From positions 96,679 to 160,678 of the forward strand of contig MNCI01011411.1 of the NCBI GenBank assembly GCA_015680685.1: a stretch of 64,000 nucleotides of DNA, in the 5' to 3' direction. This DNA comes from Gnetum montanum (taxonomy: Eukaryota > Streptophyta > Gnetopsida > Gnetales > Gnetaceae). Positions 25,001-35,813 of this stretch are shown piece after piece; position 1 is the first letter of the stretch; each line of letters opens with the position of its first letter. A program made the translations under genes and the position numbers. The notes beneath the pieces were generated by a model. It worked only from the letters and a program-made list of their open reading frames with translations, was not told where the DNA came from and ran no database searches.

Positions 25001-26070
25001 TCGTGGTTGTGGCAGAAGTAAGAGGGTATGGCGCAAACTATGATCTATCTGAACTTTTTCAAAATTGAATTTCTTTTGTTTTCCGCTTTTTAGTTAAGTG
25101 ACAAAAGACATTATTTGCATTTTGTATTCTCTTGCAGCGGGTTCCGAAGGAATCCAGGTCTGCATATAAAGACGCTGAAAAAGACGGTAGCTTTTATGGA
25201 TTTAAATCTGTGCCCCGTGATTTCGGTAAATCACATCAGAGGTTGGATTCAGGAGACAAGAAAAGAGAAGGCGAGTCTGCTGGTAATTTCAAGTCAGAAA
25301 AACGCAGGATAGTGAAGAATGGGGGTCTTCCTGGTTGGGGTTCAAACACTTCCATTTTGCCTGGAAGGCGCCTAAAGTTTGGAGACTTCCAGAGTGGCAG
25401 TAGCAATGAGCTATCAACTGTCAAGAAGATTGGAGAGTGCAAAAGTGTCTGTAGCAATGAGCCATCAACTGGCCAGAAGAAGTTTGGAGACTGCACAAGT
25501 GGCAGTAGCAATGAGGCATCGTTATTATCAACTGGTCAGACGAAGATTGGAGACTTTCAGAGTGGTAGTAGCAATGAGCCATCAACTGGCCAGAAGAATA
25601 TTGGAGACTGTAAAAGTGGCAGAAGCAATGAGCCTTCAACTGGCCAGAAGAAGATTAGAGACTTCCAAAGTGGCAGTAGCAAAGATCCATCAACTCGCCA
25701 GAAGAGGAAAAAGTTGCAACCAGGGAAGCCACAAAGGGAGAGGAGTCCATCTTCAAAGTTGAAGCTTTTGCAGAAAACGTTGGATACTTATCTTAATATG
25801 CCTGCTCCAGCGGAGGAAAAGGTTGTTAGTAGCAGTGAGCCATCTACTGGACAGAATAATATTGGAAACGGCAAAAGTGGCAGTATCAATGAGCCGTCAA
25901 CTGGCCAGGAAAATATTGGAGACTTTGAGCCATCAACTCAGCGGAAGAGGCAGAGGCACGGGCATCGACTTGGGAAGCATACAATGAAAAGATTAAGAAC
26001 GAGTAGTCCATCTTCAAGGGATGAACTTTTTGCAGGAAATATTGGTATAAAGGTTGGAAGCTTATCGTAA
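16016..26070 (+). CDS. CCHC zinc-knuckle protein, seven exons, ~628 aa (At3g43590-like)
   Basis: Exons: 16016-16384, 21179-21268, 21379-21489, 24374-24544, 24674-24790, 24930-25025, 25138-26070. Every donor starts GT, every acceptor ends AG, and all six introns are phase 0. The protein is about 628 residues. Residues 1-123 are acidic and low-complexity (run of Asp, 'TSDEEDERSD'). Six CX2CX4HX4C-type knuckles follow: CYICGDLDHEFRDC (about 175-188), CTICNRTGHRHKNC (194-207), CLLCGLRGHVMTSC (224-237), a shortened one CYVCKQFGHLCC (251-262), CYNCGEAGHLGEGC (275-288, completed across an exon junction) and CFICGEAGHVSRGC (300-313). The C-terminal 310 residues are basic and Ser/Lys-rich with tandem repeats. 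Knuckle order and the link 'YKPEDLK' then 'VQCYVCK' match plant proteins like At3g43590. Knuckles of this class bind single-stranded nucleic acid, so an RNA-related nuclear role is likely but unproven. It looks like a working gene. Confidence 0.85.
16900..20960 (-). pseudogene. LINE retrotransposon in intron 1, antisense to the gene (decayed)
   Basis: Read on the minus strand this is an almost full-length non-LTR element broken by stops and frameshifts. From 5' to 3': an ORF1-like part with a coiled coil (near 20730-20580) and an L1-ORF1-type nucleic-acid-binding segment (ILVKFANWYGRNKVW then ISENLTKKV, 20310-20190); an endonuclease start (FGDFDLLIFAETWKEEN, 20020-19970); reverse transcriptase (FICFVDFSKAYIYV and DKLWKRLDSINIPQDLL, 18310-18200); the catalytic YADD equivalent changed to LAND (LLLANDVALIAKS, 18004-17960); then NMDKTKIVAYGP (17900-17860); and a C-terminal region with RNQIARAQMSSHHLLVETG (17190-17130) and a Cys/His end (ICRLCKQGIEDEDHLF, 17095-17045). 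It cannot be active. It fills most of the 4.8-kb intron. Confidence 0.75.
18763..18914. repeat. 76-bp tandem duplication inside the LINE
   Basis: Units 18763-18838 and 18839-18914 are identical but for one or two bases (including a C/T at the 'gtctgaa'/'gtttgaa' position) and share no N at the join. It could be a real short duplication or another assembly overlap, since the three N joins elsewhere have similar repeat lengths. Confidence 0.7.
21490..24373 (+). other. Intron 3 of the zinc-knuckle gene (2.9 kb)
   Basis: GT at 21490 and AG at 24372-24373. It is AT-rich, with no conserved ORF on the plus strand. It holds a short minus-strand LINE reverse-transcriptase scrap (23085-23270). The short frames in it, including a Cys-rich one at 22803-23021, show no domain. 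Confidence 0.6.
23085..23270 (-). pseudogene. LINE reverse-transcriptase scrap in intron 3
   Basis: On the minus strand this reads PLSPTTFRILMDELEEWVQ followed, after a frameshift, by FANHVDLIS. These match the LINE reverse-transcriptase block PLSPxLFxLxxDELE and the YADD block. It is the same kind of LINE as in intron 1 but a different copy. The flanking 23270-23560 may belong to it but is too decayed to assign. Confidence 0.55.
25375..25935 (+). repeat. 54-bp coding tandem repeats in the last exon of the zinc-knuckle gene
   Basis: Units of about 18 residues with consensus IGDFQSGSSNEPSTGQKK run from about 25377 to 25695 (six to seven copies, one with a four-residue insertion near 25520). 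Two more diverged copies lie at about 25835-25935. All keep the reading frame, so the array is under coding constraint or young. The encoded stretch is Ser/Gly/Lys-rich and probably disordered. Confidence 0.8.
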
Positions 26071-27960
26071 TAGGTCTGCTTCATTGGAGGAAAAGGTTGT
26101 TGCGTAGAATCCGACTTCAGCGGAGGAAAATTACTACCTTTAAGTATCAATTGTTTCTGACACGAGCTGGTGATACTTAGCAATGTGGCACGATTATTGT
26201 GAGAAGGATTGCCTGAATTTTTTATAAGAGTTCAACGGAGCTATATCCGTTTCCAACAAAGGACATCTTATCTTGATGTTAAATTTCAAGTCTCATTATT
26301 ATGTAAAGCAATATCTCCTTTTCTAGCCAGCAGGTCATGAGTTTGACTCATGAGTGCTGTGCGGGTTCTGCTTGAAATTTTTTCTTTTTAAGCTTGGTCT
26401 TGGGTAGTTATTTCTCTGTGACTAGGCCATGATCTCTATCCTTGGTTTGCACTCAGGTTCTTTTTACTCTTTGATAGTGCAGGGAAAATTTGGCAGTTTT
26501 GGAAAAGCTCAGTCATTAAAAATATTAGTTGGATATGTATCCTGTAATGTCACTTGGTGAACAAGACGTATGGACAGATCAATTTACGTACACTAATCGG
26601 TAGTGCAAATTACTTGAAATCATTGGGTTCAAGGATTCGCAGTTCAGGATTTGTTGGAATTTAACCTGTGATCGGCAAATTATAAATATTAATAATCGAG
26701 TTACATTTTGGATTTTGGTATGGTGGAACCTGAAACTTTTTGGTAAAACATATGTAATAATATAATGTATTATATAATGATTCATAAAACATAATTTATA
26801 GGAAGAAACTGAAACTGAAATTTTATTAAGGTTGTATGTACACAGTGAGGCATTGTTTATTGTTTATTTGGTTAGAGTGGCTTGTAGTACGCAAGTCAAA
26901 GTTCAAAGTTCTATTTCAAATTCAAAGAGGGTGCTGAGATTTTTAGCCTCTGGGGTAACAAATGTATGTCTTGCAACATGTTAATGATACATATTGACCT
27001 TATATTATCTGTATTGGATTCAATTGACATAACATGTTCAAATACATATTTTTTTATGTTCTAGTTTTTGCTTGGAGGTGGTGTGATATCATTTTTACTT
27101 TTGCTAGTTCGGTGAATCTGTGGACATTGGATCCTTAGAGATGCAGTCCTTGGGTTAATAGATTACAACAAATTACCCCTTTGACAGTGAAGTCCAAACA
27201 CAATTTAAAATACACTTTTTAAATAGTGGATTCAAGCAATTTTATAAATTTAATGTGGTATGTCTAACATCGTAACTCGAAATAATTCACACATAGGCAC
27301 CTTGGAAGATATATAGTTCAATTGTTTACCAAAATGAGGCTTGTAACTTGGAACTTTCAAATCAAGAGTCTTAGTATTAGGCTAATAATTCATTAATTGT
27401 AATTGTTTCTCAATATATTTTATCTTTATTTAAAGGTGCATTAACTTATATGTTAGAAGTAGAACGTTGCACAATATGGGAGTGGACTTTTGTAGACTCT
27501 CACCCATTGCCAATAATCGGTGCAACCGCATCATGTGGTAGCGTGTGAGATAGCATGTGAGGCATATAAAAAGATTCATCATGCATAAAATGGTTCATAC
27601 GCTACATGGTGGGTTCCACAAGACCTAGAATAGATTATCAAGAGCCCTAGATGATGTAGGAAGAAAATCGACCAAGGAATTGAGCCCCACAAGCTATCAA
27701 AATTGGGTTTGGCCTCACACACTAGGGAAGCCTATCCCACATGTTGTGGCAACGTGTGGGACATTGGCAAGTCATAATCTTGACCAAACTTGTTCATACA
27801 TTGCCCAGAATGGTCAAACAAGCCTTGAAGTAGTCCTACATAGGCTATATGTAGAAAATTCTCTCCATTCTAAGGATTTAGATTCCATATGTTATGGATA
27901 TGTCACATAATCTTGACATGCTGGGAAATTAGGCCCTACATGCTGGAAAAACTAATTTTT
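26071..27960 (+). other. 3' flank of the zinc-knuckle gene; nothing coding
   Basis: The first few hundred bases are the likely 3' UTR. The frame at 27680-27910 (76 codons) has no recognisable domain and no splice context. I find no other gene here. A tRNA-like T-arm signal is noted separately at 26330-26375. Confidence 0.5.
26326..26375 (+). repeat. SINE-like T-arm/B-box signal
   Basis: CATGAGTTTGACTCATG (26336-26352) is a perfect 7-bp stem around TTG. It has the form of a tRNA T-arm, with B-box-like GAGTTTGACTC, and is followed by 'gagtgctgtgcgggttctg'. The A-box side is not clear, so this may be the second half of a tRNA-derived SINE head. Confidence 0.3.
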
Positions 27961-28230
27961 TTCTTTTTAAAATAGTTTGACCATTAAAAACTAGTATTCT
28001 AGTAGTTTATACCTTGTTTTTGTAAGATTTTTACTTATTTTTACTATTTTCACTAGATTTTTACTTGTTTTAACAATTTATGGCCTTTTCTACTATATTT
28101 TTGCTTATTTTAGCAATTTAGGATCTATTTATTCTAAATTTTAGCTTATTTTAAAAACTCATAGCATGTTTTTCTTAGGTTTTGCCTTATTTTGACCATA
28201 AAAGCACCTAAGAAATAAATATTATTATTT
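27960..28230 (+). repeat. Degenerate ~55-bp tandem repeat, T-rich
   Basis: Phrases such as 'agatttttacttattttta', 'tatttttgcttattttagc' and 'aattttagcttattttaaa' recur every 50-60 bp. It grades into the shorter-period array that begins near 28240. Confidence 0.45.
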
Positions 28231-28239
28231 AACATTATT

Positions 28240-28960
28240 TTTGTCCATCTTCGACCTCCCATCTACATCATTTGATATCATTTGGTATTGTTCGATATCA
28301 TTTCACGTAATTTTGACATCATTTGGAATCATTCAATACCATTTGATGTCATCTAAAATCACTTTTTATCATTTTTCCATCATTTGGTGTCATTTAACAT
28401 CATTTTTCATCATTTTGCCATAATTCGATATCATTTGACATCATTTGGCATCATTTTTATATCATTTAACATAATTTGGCATCTTTTGACACCATTTGAC
28501 ATTATCTTGCATCATTTCGACTTCATTTGATATCATTTGGTATCATTTTGATACTATTTGACATCATTTGGTATCATTTTGCCATCATTTGATGTTGTTC
28601 AACATTATTTGACATCATTTAGCATCATTTTGGCTTCATTTGATATCATTTGGCATCATTTTGATATCATTTGGTACCTTCTCAACTTCATTTGGTATCA
28701 TTTGACATTGTTTAAAATCACTTTACATTATTGGTGACATCATTTGGCATCATTTTGATATCATTTGGTATCATTTTACCTCATTTTGACATCATCTGAC
28801 CTTGTTTAGCCTCATTTTTACAATCATTTGGCATCATTAAGGCTTCATTCAACCTTATGTTACAATATTTTGCATAGTTTTGATCTCATTTGGCCCTTTA
28901 CATCATTTGACCTCGTTTGGCCCCTTTTTCCACCTTGTTGCACCTCGATATACCTTCTTT
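28240..28960 (+). repeat. Array of ~10-11-bp units (core CATCATTTGG)
   Basis: Over about 700 bp the sequence is built from variants of 'catcatttgg', 'gacatcattt' and 'tatcatttgg', with a longer-period pattern in which ATCATTTTG and ATCATTTGGCATC alternate. The frame at 28241-28423 is a by-product of the repeats, not a gene. It lies in the flank just before the large nested LTR element. Confidence 0.7.
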
Positions 28961-29342
28961 GACCTTAGTTTACTATGTTATGAACTTACTTAGCCTTATT
29001 TTACCTTTTCTTATTTCGGTTTAATCCTTTTCGAATATGTTATGCTTTCTTATTGCAATATTTTACATTATTTTAACATTGTTTGACAACTATGCAATAC
29101 ATATATTAGTTAATATGCCTTTGTTGACATGCAGGATCAAATCATGGATACATGGGCATAATTCAACCTACCCTTGGACTTAACTGGATCTTATGGTGAT
29201 GTGGAATGATCAATTGATCTTGAATGCTTAAATCTTGAATTTGGGAGTTTGTTCGATCATATAGCTTCAAGAGAGAAGTCCCTAGAGTGGCTCGAGTACA
29301 TAGTCAAAGCTCTTAATTTAGAGGTTGGAGACATTATGAAGG

Positions 29343-29365
29343 TGATGAGTGGCAAGGTACCCCTA
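29343..29365 (-). repeat. 3' LTR of the Athila-like element (outer 23 bp)
   Basis: 'tgatgagtggcaaggtaccc' matches 52466-52485 except for one base. It ends with CCCTA, the target duplicated by the nested Tat-like insertion. Confidence 0.8.
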
Positions 29366-30751
29366 TGTAACGATGGAAAACGTCGGTCGTTGGAAATACC
29401 GAACGAAAGTCCGTGTACACAGTTCTAACCCTAGATTTGTGCGAGGGCCGTGCTAGAGAAAGACGAATTCGAGGTGCCCTGAACAGTCTTGTCAATCAGA
29501 TAGGGACTTACTTGATTAATAAAAAATTTTGCGATATTTAAATGATAGAATAATGATTCTTTACGGTTCTTTTCGAGGAGGTTGTAATGTTGTTAATTTC
29601 AGAGATAATTGGAAGAAGACGTAATTGATTAAAACGATTCGCAGAATTAGTATAAATAGGAGACAACAGATCGGGTTTGGGGCGTGATTGAACCCCAAGA
29701 TCTAGGATTCAATCCACAAAAAGATATATTTAGATACAATGATTACAAATGGACTTCGATTTGAGCGAAGCGCATGCTGATAACAAGAAAAGCTAAGCAA
29801 AGATGAAACAAGCAAAAACCAATCTACCTTGTTCTAGTAGATCTGGATACAGAGAGGCCAAACCCGAAGCAGAATATCTGTCAATCAGTTGTTTCTGAAC
29901 AAAGGTTCTCGTCAATTGCCTTCGATATTCTTGCTATCACTGGTCTCTTTCAGTTTTTCTTGTCAATCACTGCTAGAAGTTCTCGATAATTGCCAATGGA
30001 GGAACAAATTGCTCGCAGAGAAAATTTGTCAATCTCTCTTCTTTTTCCTCCTTTTTCTTTTTTGGTTGGCATATTTATAAGGGTAAACTTAGGAGAAAAA
30101 TGCGGTTTAGATGACGCGTGTCTTGAACCTACAAAATGCCGTTGACTTGATGTGGTGGTTGCTGAAGCTTACGACGCTACATTGCCTTACGCTCAAAAGC
30201 GTAATGCGTCGTAAACTAGGAATTTGGCGACAGGTTACTTCTCGATTACGCAACGACACACTGGAGAGCATATCGCATTGTACAAACTGCTGCTACTTAT
30301 ATTAAGCTACCATTGTCCATGCTTGAATTACGCTGTGCTGCGCTAGATTATGCTTCATGGTGTAATCCAGCGTAAAGTAGCACACTTGTAAAGAAAAATG
30401 AAGTGTTTGTTGAAGCCTTGAACATTTGTCACCCCTGATGTTTGCGGCGTACTGCTTTCTAACATTACGCTGCAAAATGCGATGTTACGCTATGTTGCGT
30501 AATGCAGCGTAATTTGCCAAAAAAGTTAAGGTTTTCGAAACAGAGAACTTGCAAAGTTGGAGATTTTGTCGCCGTGCATCCGTCGCTTTGCTCCGTATTC
30601 TAGAATTTGCTTGTGTTGTGCCGCGTAGCATGGCGGGATAGACTTTTGACTGAAAAAGAACTTGCTGTGCCAAGCCTTGTTGCGACCCTTTGTCTAAATT
30701 ACCAATTTTTTTGCTGAACCACCGAGGCCTTGAAATTTTCACGGTGTTTCA
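29366..30751 (-). repeat. 3' LTR of the Tat-like element (1386 bp)
   Basis: TATA box on the minus strand at 30072-30079, about 670 bp from the LTR start. An opposite TATAAATAGG at 29651-29660 would point into the element antisense. The segment 30170-30520 holds at least nine copies of TTACGC or GCGTAA. Confidence 0.9.
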
Positions 30752-30765
30752 ATGGCCCCTCTTTG
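30752..30765 (-). promoter_or_regulatory. Polypurine tract of the Tat-like element
   Basis: On the minus strand CAAAGAGGGGCCAT sits directly before the LTR start TGAAACACC, where plus-strand DNA synthesis is primed. Confidence 0.7.
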
Positions 30766-31949
30766 TTGATGTTTAGAGGGCTTGCCTGAAAGACGTCGAC
30801 AAAGAATACGAAACACTGGAAAGGTAAAAGCATCAACAATGTCTGTCAGAGATTGCTCAAATGTTGTTCTATCAAACTTAGAAGTGCGAGGATGGAGGGC
30901 CATGGGGTATAGAAGGGATCTTAGAGGAGTTAGAGATGGTAGGTTCGGGGAAGACTCAAACACATGAACATGAAGCTTCTTCGAACAAGTCATTACGTCC
31001 TTTCGCTAATGTGTTTACGAAAGGTTACGCCATTATACTACATATGAAGGGCTTGCAAGGACGAGTTGTGTTACGCCTGCATGGCCTGGACGAGTTGTTT
31101 TACATCCATTTTGCCAAACCCCCCCTTTTTTTTTTAGAAAAATGTAGATTGCATGCCACAAGGTGAGCTGTGTTACGCCAGTTTGTGGGCATGAAAATGA
31201 AAATAGATTGACTTAATGCTCACATTTTGTACAAGTGGGGAAGAACGCAGGGACAATTGTAAGGATAAGGAAAAGGGGAAAACAAGGTAAGGTACTCGAT
31301 GGAGGGAGAGGTAGGGTTTGCACTCCTAAGTAGCCAGACTAGTTTGAGCAGCAGCCTCAGAGTGCCATAACACCTCACCTTCCAATGAAAGTATTTTTGA
31401 TCAACGCCATCGTAACAAGTAACCTGCAAAACACAACAAATAACAGGGAGCTAGAGCCAAAAACAAACATCTTGATCGCTATGGAGGGAGGCTATTGAAA
31501 CAAGTGCCGTCCAAAACGACAAGGAGAGTGTAGACCTTTGAAACTGGGACCACAGCAAGCAGTAAGGGTTCCAATGTTGATGCCGTGGTTCCTGAAGTTG
31601 CTGTCGATAGCCAGATTCATCTTGCTCGCAGGACTGTGCAAAGAACATGTCAGATGAATCTGCTAAGCTAGAATCTGATGGCGGCGATGGATGGAGGCCG
31701 TTGAGGCTATGGGTGGCCGTAGTTTCTCCAGGGCCCCAAGCAGCGAAGTTGATCCTAGGAGCTGCAACTATGAAGTGGCTATCGTAGCAACATCTCTGAG
31801 GGGTCAGTAGTATGCCTTTCGGCATGTCCAAGGAATCAGCAGGATGTCGATGGAGTAACGACGTTGCATCTGTTCCAATGCCTTACCCACTCCATCTGGT
31901 AGGGATGCAGTGCAAGAATGATCACGCTCGCTTGCTTCATGGATGACTT
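30766..31949 (-). other. 3' region of the Tat-like element without assigned gene
   Basis: Several open frames occur on both strands, the longest 31451-31831 on the minus strand (126 codons, Ser/Gln-rich) and 30739-30993 on the minus strand. None shows a domain or a splice context. GCGTAA/TTACGC-like words occur near 31025, 31070 and 31175. It is probably an untranslated region. Confidence 0.4.
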
Positions 31950-32325
31950 GTTGACAGATTCTAGTTTTGGGTCTTGGTTGACCATTGTTGCTGGTTTTAA
32001 GTCTCAGCAGACCGTGGTCCCAGTTTAGCGTCTGGGCGGACTGAAATCTGCTAATTTTACATCGTAGCGGATGGTGGAAGGGCTAGTTTATGGTCTTAGC
32101 AAACCATGCTATGGGTGTTAGTTTTATGTCATAACTCAGGGATAAGTCTGTGCTAATTTAGCGTCTCAGCAAATGTGTGCTTACCTTGCCAGTTTCATGT
32201 CATGGCAGACAGTCGAAAACTTTGCCAGTTTAGCATCTTGGCAGATGCATGCAAGAGTTGCCAGTTTTACCTTGTAGCGGACGTGTACAACTTTGCCAGT
32301 TTTACGTCGTAGCGACCGTTTATTA
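31950..32325 (-). repeat. Degenerate tandem repeats, core GCCAGTTTTACGTCGTAGCG
   Basis: About nine variants of 'ccagttttacgtcgtagcgg' or 'ctaatttagcgtctcagcaa' recur at 35-60 bp spacing, most regular at 32185-32320. The block lies just past the pol stop codon, in the 3' region of the element. Confidence 0.7.
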
Positions 32326-32355
32326 CCTGAGTTTGAACCAAGTTGATGTTCAGAT

Positions 32356-35300
32356 TTAATACCACTTCAAATACAGATGATTTACTGGATTTGATAACTC
32401 GTTGCCGTTGATATCTGCTAACTTGAATGCTCCGTTGCCGTATGCGCCGATGACCAGGAAAGGGTCTTCCTAGTTTGCAGAGAACTTGCCTACTGGTTCA
32501 CGAATGGCCTTGAGAACTAAGTCTCCTTTCTCGATCGGTCGTTGATGCACGTTGTGCCAATGCTTCTGTTTCTGTTTATCCTGATATTTTTCGATGGTGT
32601 CAAGCATCTGGATGCGTTTCTTCTCCACGATTTTAGACTCATTGTGTTGAGTCTCATTTATAACCATAGATAGGACCATCCGCAATGAGGGAACCTATAA
32701 TTCTAAGGGCAACACTGCTTCGGATCCGTAGACTAGGCTATAGGGCGTCTTGTCTTTGGCTATTCTGCACGTCGTACGATATGCCCATAGCACATAGAGG
32801 ATTTTTTCGTGCCATCATTTTTTGCTATTGTTGAATATCTTCTTAAGCAAGTTGATGATTACCTTGTTTGTCGCTTCTGCTTGACCATTTTCTTGCGGGT
32901 AATAAGGTGAAGAAAAAGATTGCTTAATGTCAAGATTATTGCAAAAAGATTTGGTTTCTGTGCTACTAAATTGTGGTCCCTTGTCAGTCACAATAGTCAT
33001 AGGGAGTCCAAATCTGGTTACAATATTGTCTAAGATGAAATGGCAAACCTGTCGAGATGTAATCTTTCATAGGGGGATAGCCTCAACCCACTTTGTAAAA
33101 TATTCAGTGGCGGTGATGATGAAGCTATGACCTGCGGAAGATTTAGGCGCGATGGGACCTATGATGTCCAGTCCCCATTGTTGGAATGGCCAAGTAATTT
33201 GGGTAGTGTGTAACTCAGTTGGTGACACGTGTATTAGATTTGCGTATTGTTGGCACGTGTCACACGTCTTAACCTTGGCAAGGCAGTCTTTTTCCATGTA
33301 CGGCCAATAATACCCTAAGCGTCTGATTTTAGCGGTCATTGCTCGCGGGGCTACGTGTCCTCCGCACAGCCCTTCGTGGACTTCGTTAACTATTCTCTGT
33401 GCTTGGTCACTGTTAATGCAGGTAAGCAATACCCCATCGAAGGAGCGTCTACAGAGAGTACTGTCTCCAAGGATGACGTATTTCCTGGCACGCTTACGCA
33501 CTGCATCTTTTTGCGTATGTGTTAGCCCGTGCGGTGGTTCATCATGCAGAAGGTAAGTTTTAATGTTGTCATACCATTCTGACGTTCCTTCCACATTTAA
33601 TGAAGAAATAGACATCGCTTGAATGCCAGGCTTTGTACATTCTATCATTAAAGCGGGCCAAGTGGCAAATAAGTGTGGTGGCACGTTTAGTGCCAGTGTT
33701 GTCAGTGCATCGGCAACAACGTTTTCGTTGCGCAGCACGTGCTGGGTATCGATTGTTATGAATTGTTTCAGGAGATCTTTAGCCATATTGCAGTAGGGCT
33801 GTAGGTGCACATCCTTACAGGCATAGACACCTATGATTTGATTGATTACCAGTATCGAATCACCTTGGATTGCCAGGTGTTGAATGTTGAGCTCTCTGAC
33901 TGTCAACAATCCTCTGAGGAGCCCCTAATACTCTGCCACATTGTTCGTACAAGGGAAGGTCAGGCGGTAAGCTGATGGATGCACATCCTCAGGAGAAAGC
34001 ATAATAACGGTGGTGACATTGCCGCCTCTATTGGTTGAAGCTCTGTCAAAATATACGTCGCTTCAAGGCCTGTTCGCACAGGGCTTAAACTATGTACATG
34101 TTCATCTAGAAACTCTGGCTCTATTGTAGCTCGATCGTTAATCAGTGACATTGCTAATTGGTCAACTATGGCCTAACCTTTGGTGGATGACTAACCAACA
34201 TAATGTAAATCAAACTCGGCTGTGATAGCTTTCCAACGAGCTATCCTACTTCTTTCATACAAATTGTTGGAGATAGCCCACAGAACGTTACTTTTACAAA
34301 TTATGTTGACCTGACTACAGAAAAGATAATGCCTACATTTTTTAAGTGCGAAAACTAATGCCAAATAGTTACGCTCTACTTTGTTGTACCTTTTTTCGTA
34401 CGCAAATAGAGCATGACTGAGGTAATAGATAGGGGCTTTTGACCCATCGTTCCTTTTCTGGCAAAGTATCGCAGCTATAGACACATCTGAGTTAGTTAGA
34501 TAAATGTAGAAAGGTTGATCCCTTTGTGGTGGGAAAATCATTGGTAAGTGTTACAGCTCTTCTTTTAAATTGTGAAATGCACGTTGGCAATCATCGGTCC
34601 ATTTAAAATTGACACCCTTCTTCAGAAGATGTTGCATGGGGTGTAATTTATCTGTTAATTTTGAAATGAACCGCTTGATGAACTGAAGCCTGCCCTGTAA
34701 CCCACGTAGTTCCTTGAGATTTGTTGGTGGCATTAAATCGATGATGGCCTTAACCTTGTCGGGGTCGACTCGGATGCCAGTCTCTGATACCACAAACCCC
34801 AACATGCATCCGATTTTGACTCTGAATACGCATTTCTTTGGGTTGAGTCATAAGTCATGTTTAATACATAGTTTAAGGACTAACTCCAGGTCTTCTGAAT
34901 GATCTTCTGACTTTATAGACTTGACAGCTATGTCATCTACGTAGTTGTTCAATCTCCCTAAGAGATAATCGCTAAAGATGTATGTCATGGCTCGTTGATA
35001 CGTTGCTCCAGCGTTCTTTAGCCTGAAAGGCATCATGGTGTAACAGAAGGTCCCCCAGGGCATCATGAATGTTGTGGTCAATTGGTGCTCTAGGTTGATA
35101 CGAAGTTGATTATAGCCTGAAAAGATATCCATAAAGGATAGGAGCATGTGACCAGCTATTGTGTCGATTAGTTGGTCGATACTCGGTAACGGGAAGTTGT
35201 CCTTAATCGTAGCTTTGTTCCGATCTCGGAAGTCTATGCAGATGCGTATGCCTCCCGTTTTCTTAGAGACAACTACAATGTTGGACACCCAGTCTGAGTA

Positions 35301-35813
35301 ATCGACTGCGCTAATGAAACCAGCCTGGTACAGCTTGGTGATTTCATCATGCACCGCTAGCGTAATTTTTGGCTTAATCTTTCATGCTTTCTGTCTAATT
35401 GGTTTGATGCGTAAGTCTAAGATTATGTTGTGCTGTATTAATCTTGGGTTTAAACCCGACATGTCTTCATATGACCATGCGAATACAACAACGTTGTTTT
35501 GGAGCACTTGGGTTATGTCACTTTGCATTTGTTGGTCTAGAAGGGAACTAACCCTAAGAGTTTTATTTTCACCCTTGTGCGTAACCACAGGGACCTCGCT
35601 GAGGGGGTCCTCGGTTACATCACCAGGCTCTAGATCGAGCATTTGGGCCAAATGTTCTAGTTAGTCTGGGGATGTTTCCAATGTTGCTATGGTTGTGTCA
35701 TAAAGGGAAAGGTTTGTTCCTACTAGCATGTGATCCTACTGTCTAATGATCTTTCCATGCGACCCTGTTAAGGCTAAGGGTGTGGATAAAGCTGCGTCCA
35801 TTTGTGAGTGGTC
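32356..35813 (-). pseudogene. Tat-like pol: reverse transcriptase, RNase H, integrase (decayed)
   Basis: The open frame begins at a splice-acceptor-like TTTTGCAG|GAC (35813) and runs in one frame to about 34050. There one frameshift occurs in 'gtatattttgac', and the second frame runs to TAA at 32356. Reverse transcriptase: FAWSYEDMSGL (35490), KLYQAGFISAVDYSDWVSNIV (35335-35275), FMDIFSGYNQL (35130), catalytic YVDD (NYVDDIAVKS, 34944-34915), then PKKCVF. RNase H: FYIYLTNSDVSIAAILCQ (34510) and CTNNVAEY (33940). Integrase: HHCC-type zinc-finger region with HEGLCGGHVAPRAM (33390-33345) and CDTCQQYA, DDE core with D in WGLDIIGPI (33175), D in IVTDKGPQFS (32993) and E in YYPQENGQAEATNK (32900), and a C-terminal end GNGAFKLADINGNEL (32425-32380). 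Stops sit where the family usually has Arg or Gln, e.g. before LNPKKC and in LPLEL*VPS. Confidence 0.85.

Noticed and set aside
25236-25762. Long frames on both strands over the last exon of the zinc-knuckle gene
   Set aside because: They are shadows of the 54-bp coding repeat, whose length is a multiple of three and so keeps other frames open. The splice-joined frame is the real one.
28241-28423. 60-codon plus-strand frame
   Set aside because: It is made of Ser/Ile/Phe codons from the CATCATTTGG array, so it is a repeat by-product.
31451-31831. 126-codon minus-strand frame after pol
   Set aside because: Ser/Gln-rich with no domain, and no support from the other LTR-element remains. Kept only as an unassigned 3' region.
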